Below, piece by piece: positions 60,850 through 61,114 of a DNA stretch of 61,114 bases (its first letter is position 1; each line of letters begins with the position of its first letter). The stretch covers positions 1 to 61,114 of the forward strand of contig CAIMWH010000193.1 of the NCBI GenBank assembly GCA_903845065.1. Reading direction: 5' to 3'. Source of the stretch: an uncultured Rhodospirillales bacterium. Lineage in GTDB: Bacteria > Pseudomonadota > Alphaproteobacteria > Acetobacterales > Acetobacteraceae. A program made the position numbers and the translations under genes. The notes below the pieces were generated by a model that was not told the origin of the DNA, made no database searches, and saw nothing but the letters and a program-made list of their open reading frames with translations.

Positions 60850-61114
60850 ATGCACCGCCTGTTCGACCTTCACGGCAAGCGCGCCCTCGTCACCGGCTCC
60901 GGCCAGGGCATCGGCCTCGCGTTGGCGGCCGCCCTCGGCGGGGCTGGCGCCACGGTGGTGCTGAACGGACGGGACGCCGGCAAGCTCGAGCGCGCCGCGA
61001 CCGGCCTGCGCACGGCCGGCATCACGGTGGAACTCGCCCCCTTTGACGTCACCGACGCCGCCGCCGTGCTGGCCGGCGTCGCCCGCATCGAGGCCGAGCA
61101 CGGAGCCATCGACA
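60850..61114 (+). CDS. SDR-family oxidoreductase (gluconate 5-dehydrogenase-like), cut by window end
   Basis: First 88 codons of a short-chain dehydrogenase: MHRLFDLHGKRALVTGSGQGIGLALAAALGGAGATVVLNGRDAGKL and PFDVTDAAAVLAGVARIEAEHGAID match the gluconate 5-dehydrogenase branch, with NGRD suggesting NADP. Ribosome site TAGGAGG lies 8 bases upstream, 12 bases after the aminotransferase stop. The catalytic part lies beyond the window. Confidence 0.93.
   Translation, partial: MHRLFDLHGKRALVTGSGQGIGLALAAALGGAGATVVLNGRDAGKLERAATGLRTAGITVELAPFDVTDAAAVLAGVARIEAEHGAID

Overview
The window is high-GC, gene-dense bacterial chromosome made almost entirely of nutrient uptake and catabolism genes. Four ABC importers, a TRAP importer, many CoA-pathway enzymes, SDRs, GntR/FCD and LysR regulators and A/T-rich nested palindromes in a GC-rich background together suggest a metabolically versatile alphaproteobacterium, most likely Acetobacteraceae (inference; no rRNA or other marker gene is present). 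I saw no tRNA, rRNA, CRISPR array, complete insertion sequence or prophage gene. No gene-free stretch exceeds 300 bases.

Region 1 (1-11.2 kb). A minus-strand operon runs from 8540 to 1365: acyl-CoA ligase, thiolase-like protein, DUF35 Zn-ribbon protein, a short 3-hydroxyacyl-CoA dehydrogenase, then a DppABC-like ABC importer. The first four genes are joined by ATGA overlaps. A GntR/FCD regulator diverges from it across a palindromic operator candidate. Then come yghU and an alpha/beta hydrolase with a cysteine nucleophile, separated by a large palindrome built of two smaller palindromes.

Region 2 (11.2-24.9 kb). A long minus-strand unit (20299 to 11240) encodes TRAP uptake, a GntR/FCD regulator and six catabolic enzymes. 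Facing it is a plus-strand hexuronate unit (Zn-alcohol dehydrogenase, fructuronate reductase-like, mannonate dehydratase). The gap between them holds two near-identical 20-bp palindromes that probably let the GntR protein control both directions.

Region 3 (25-36 kb). A carbohydrate ABC importer (binding protein, two permeases, ATPase) with an SDR is followed by a group of small redox or unknown genes with a LysR regulator. One of these, an AhpD/CMD-family gene, is interrupted by an in-frame TAG. Dienelactone hydrolase, alpha/beta hydrolase and rhodanese genes follow.

Region 4 (36-61 kb). An SDR plus polar amino-acid ABC operon, a carboxylase/oxoprolinase operon (accB-accC-pxpB-pxpC-degenerate BCCP-pxpA), three Nac-like LysR genes, two aminotransferases, two C-C lyase-type genes, and a liv-type ABC importer fused in one unit to hyuA-hyuB, an SDR, an aminotransferase and a second SDR cut by the window end. 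Four promoters in this region share one precise layout: an ATA-N9-TAT box, 17 bases, GTCTTGG, 18 bases, then a TAG/TAT -10 core. They serve the amino-acid ABC operon, the carboxylase/oxoprolinase operon, the aminotransferase and the liv-hyu operon. This suggests a single LysR regulon for import and opening of cyclic amides such as 5-oxoproline or hydantoins, and it is the most interesting result of the window.
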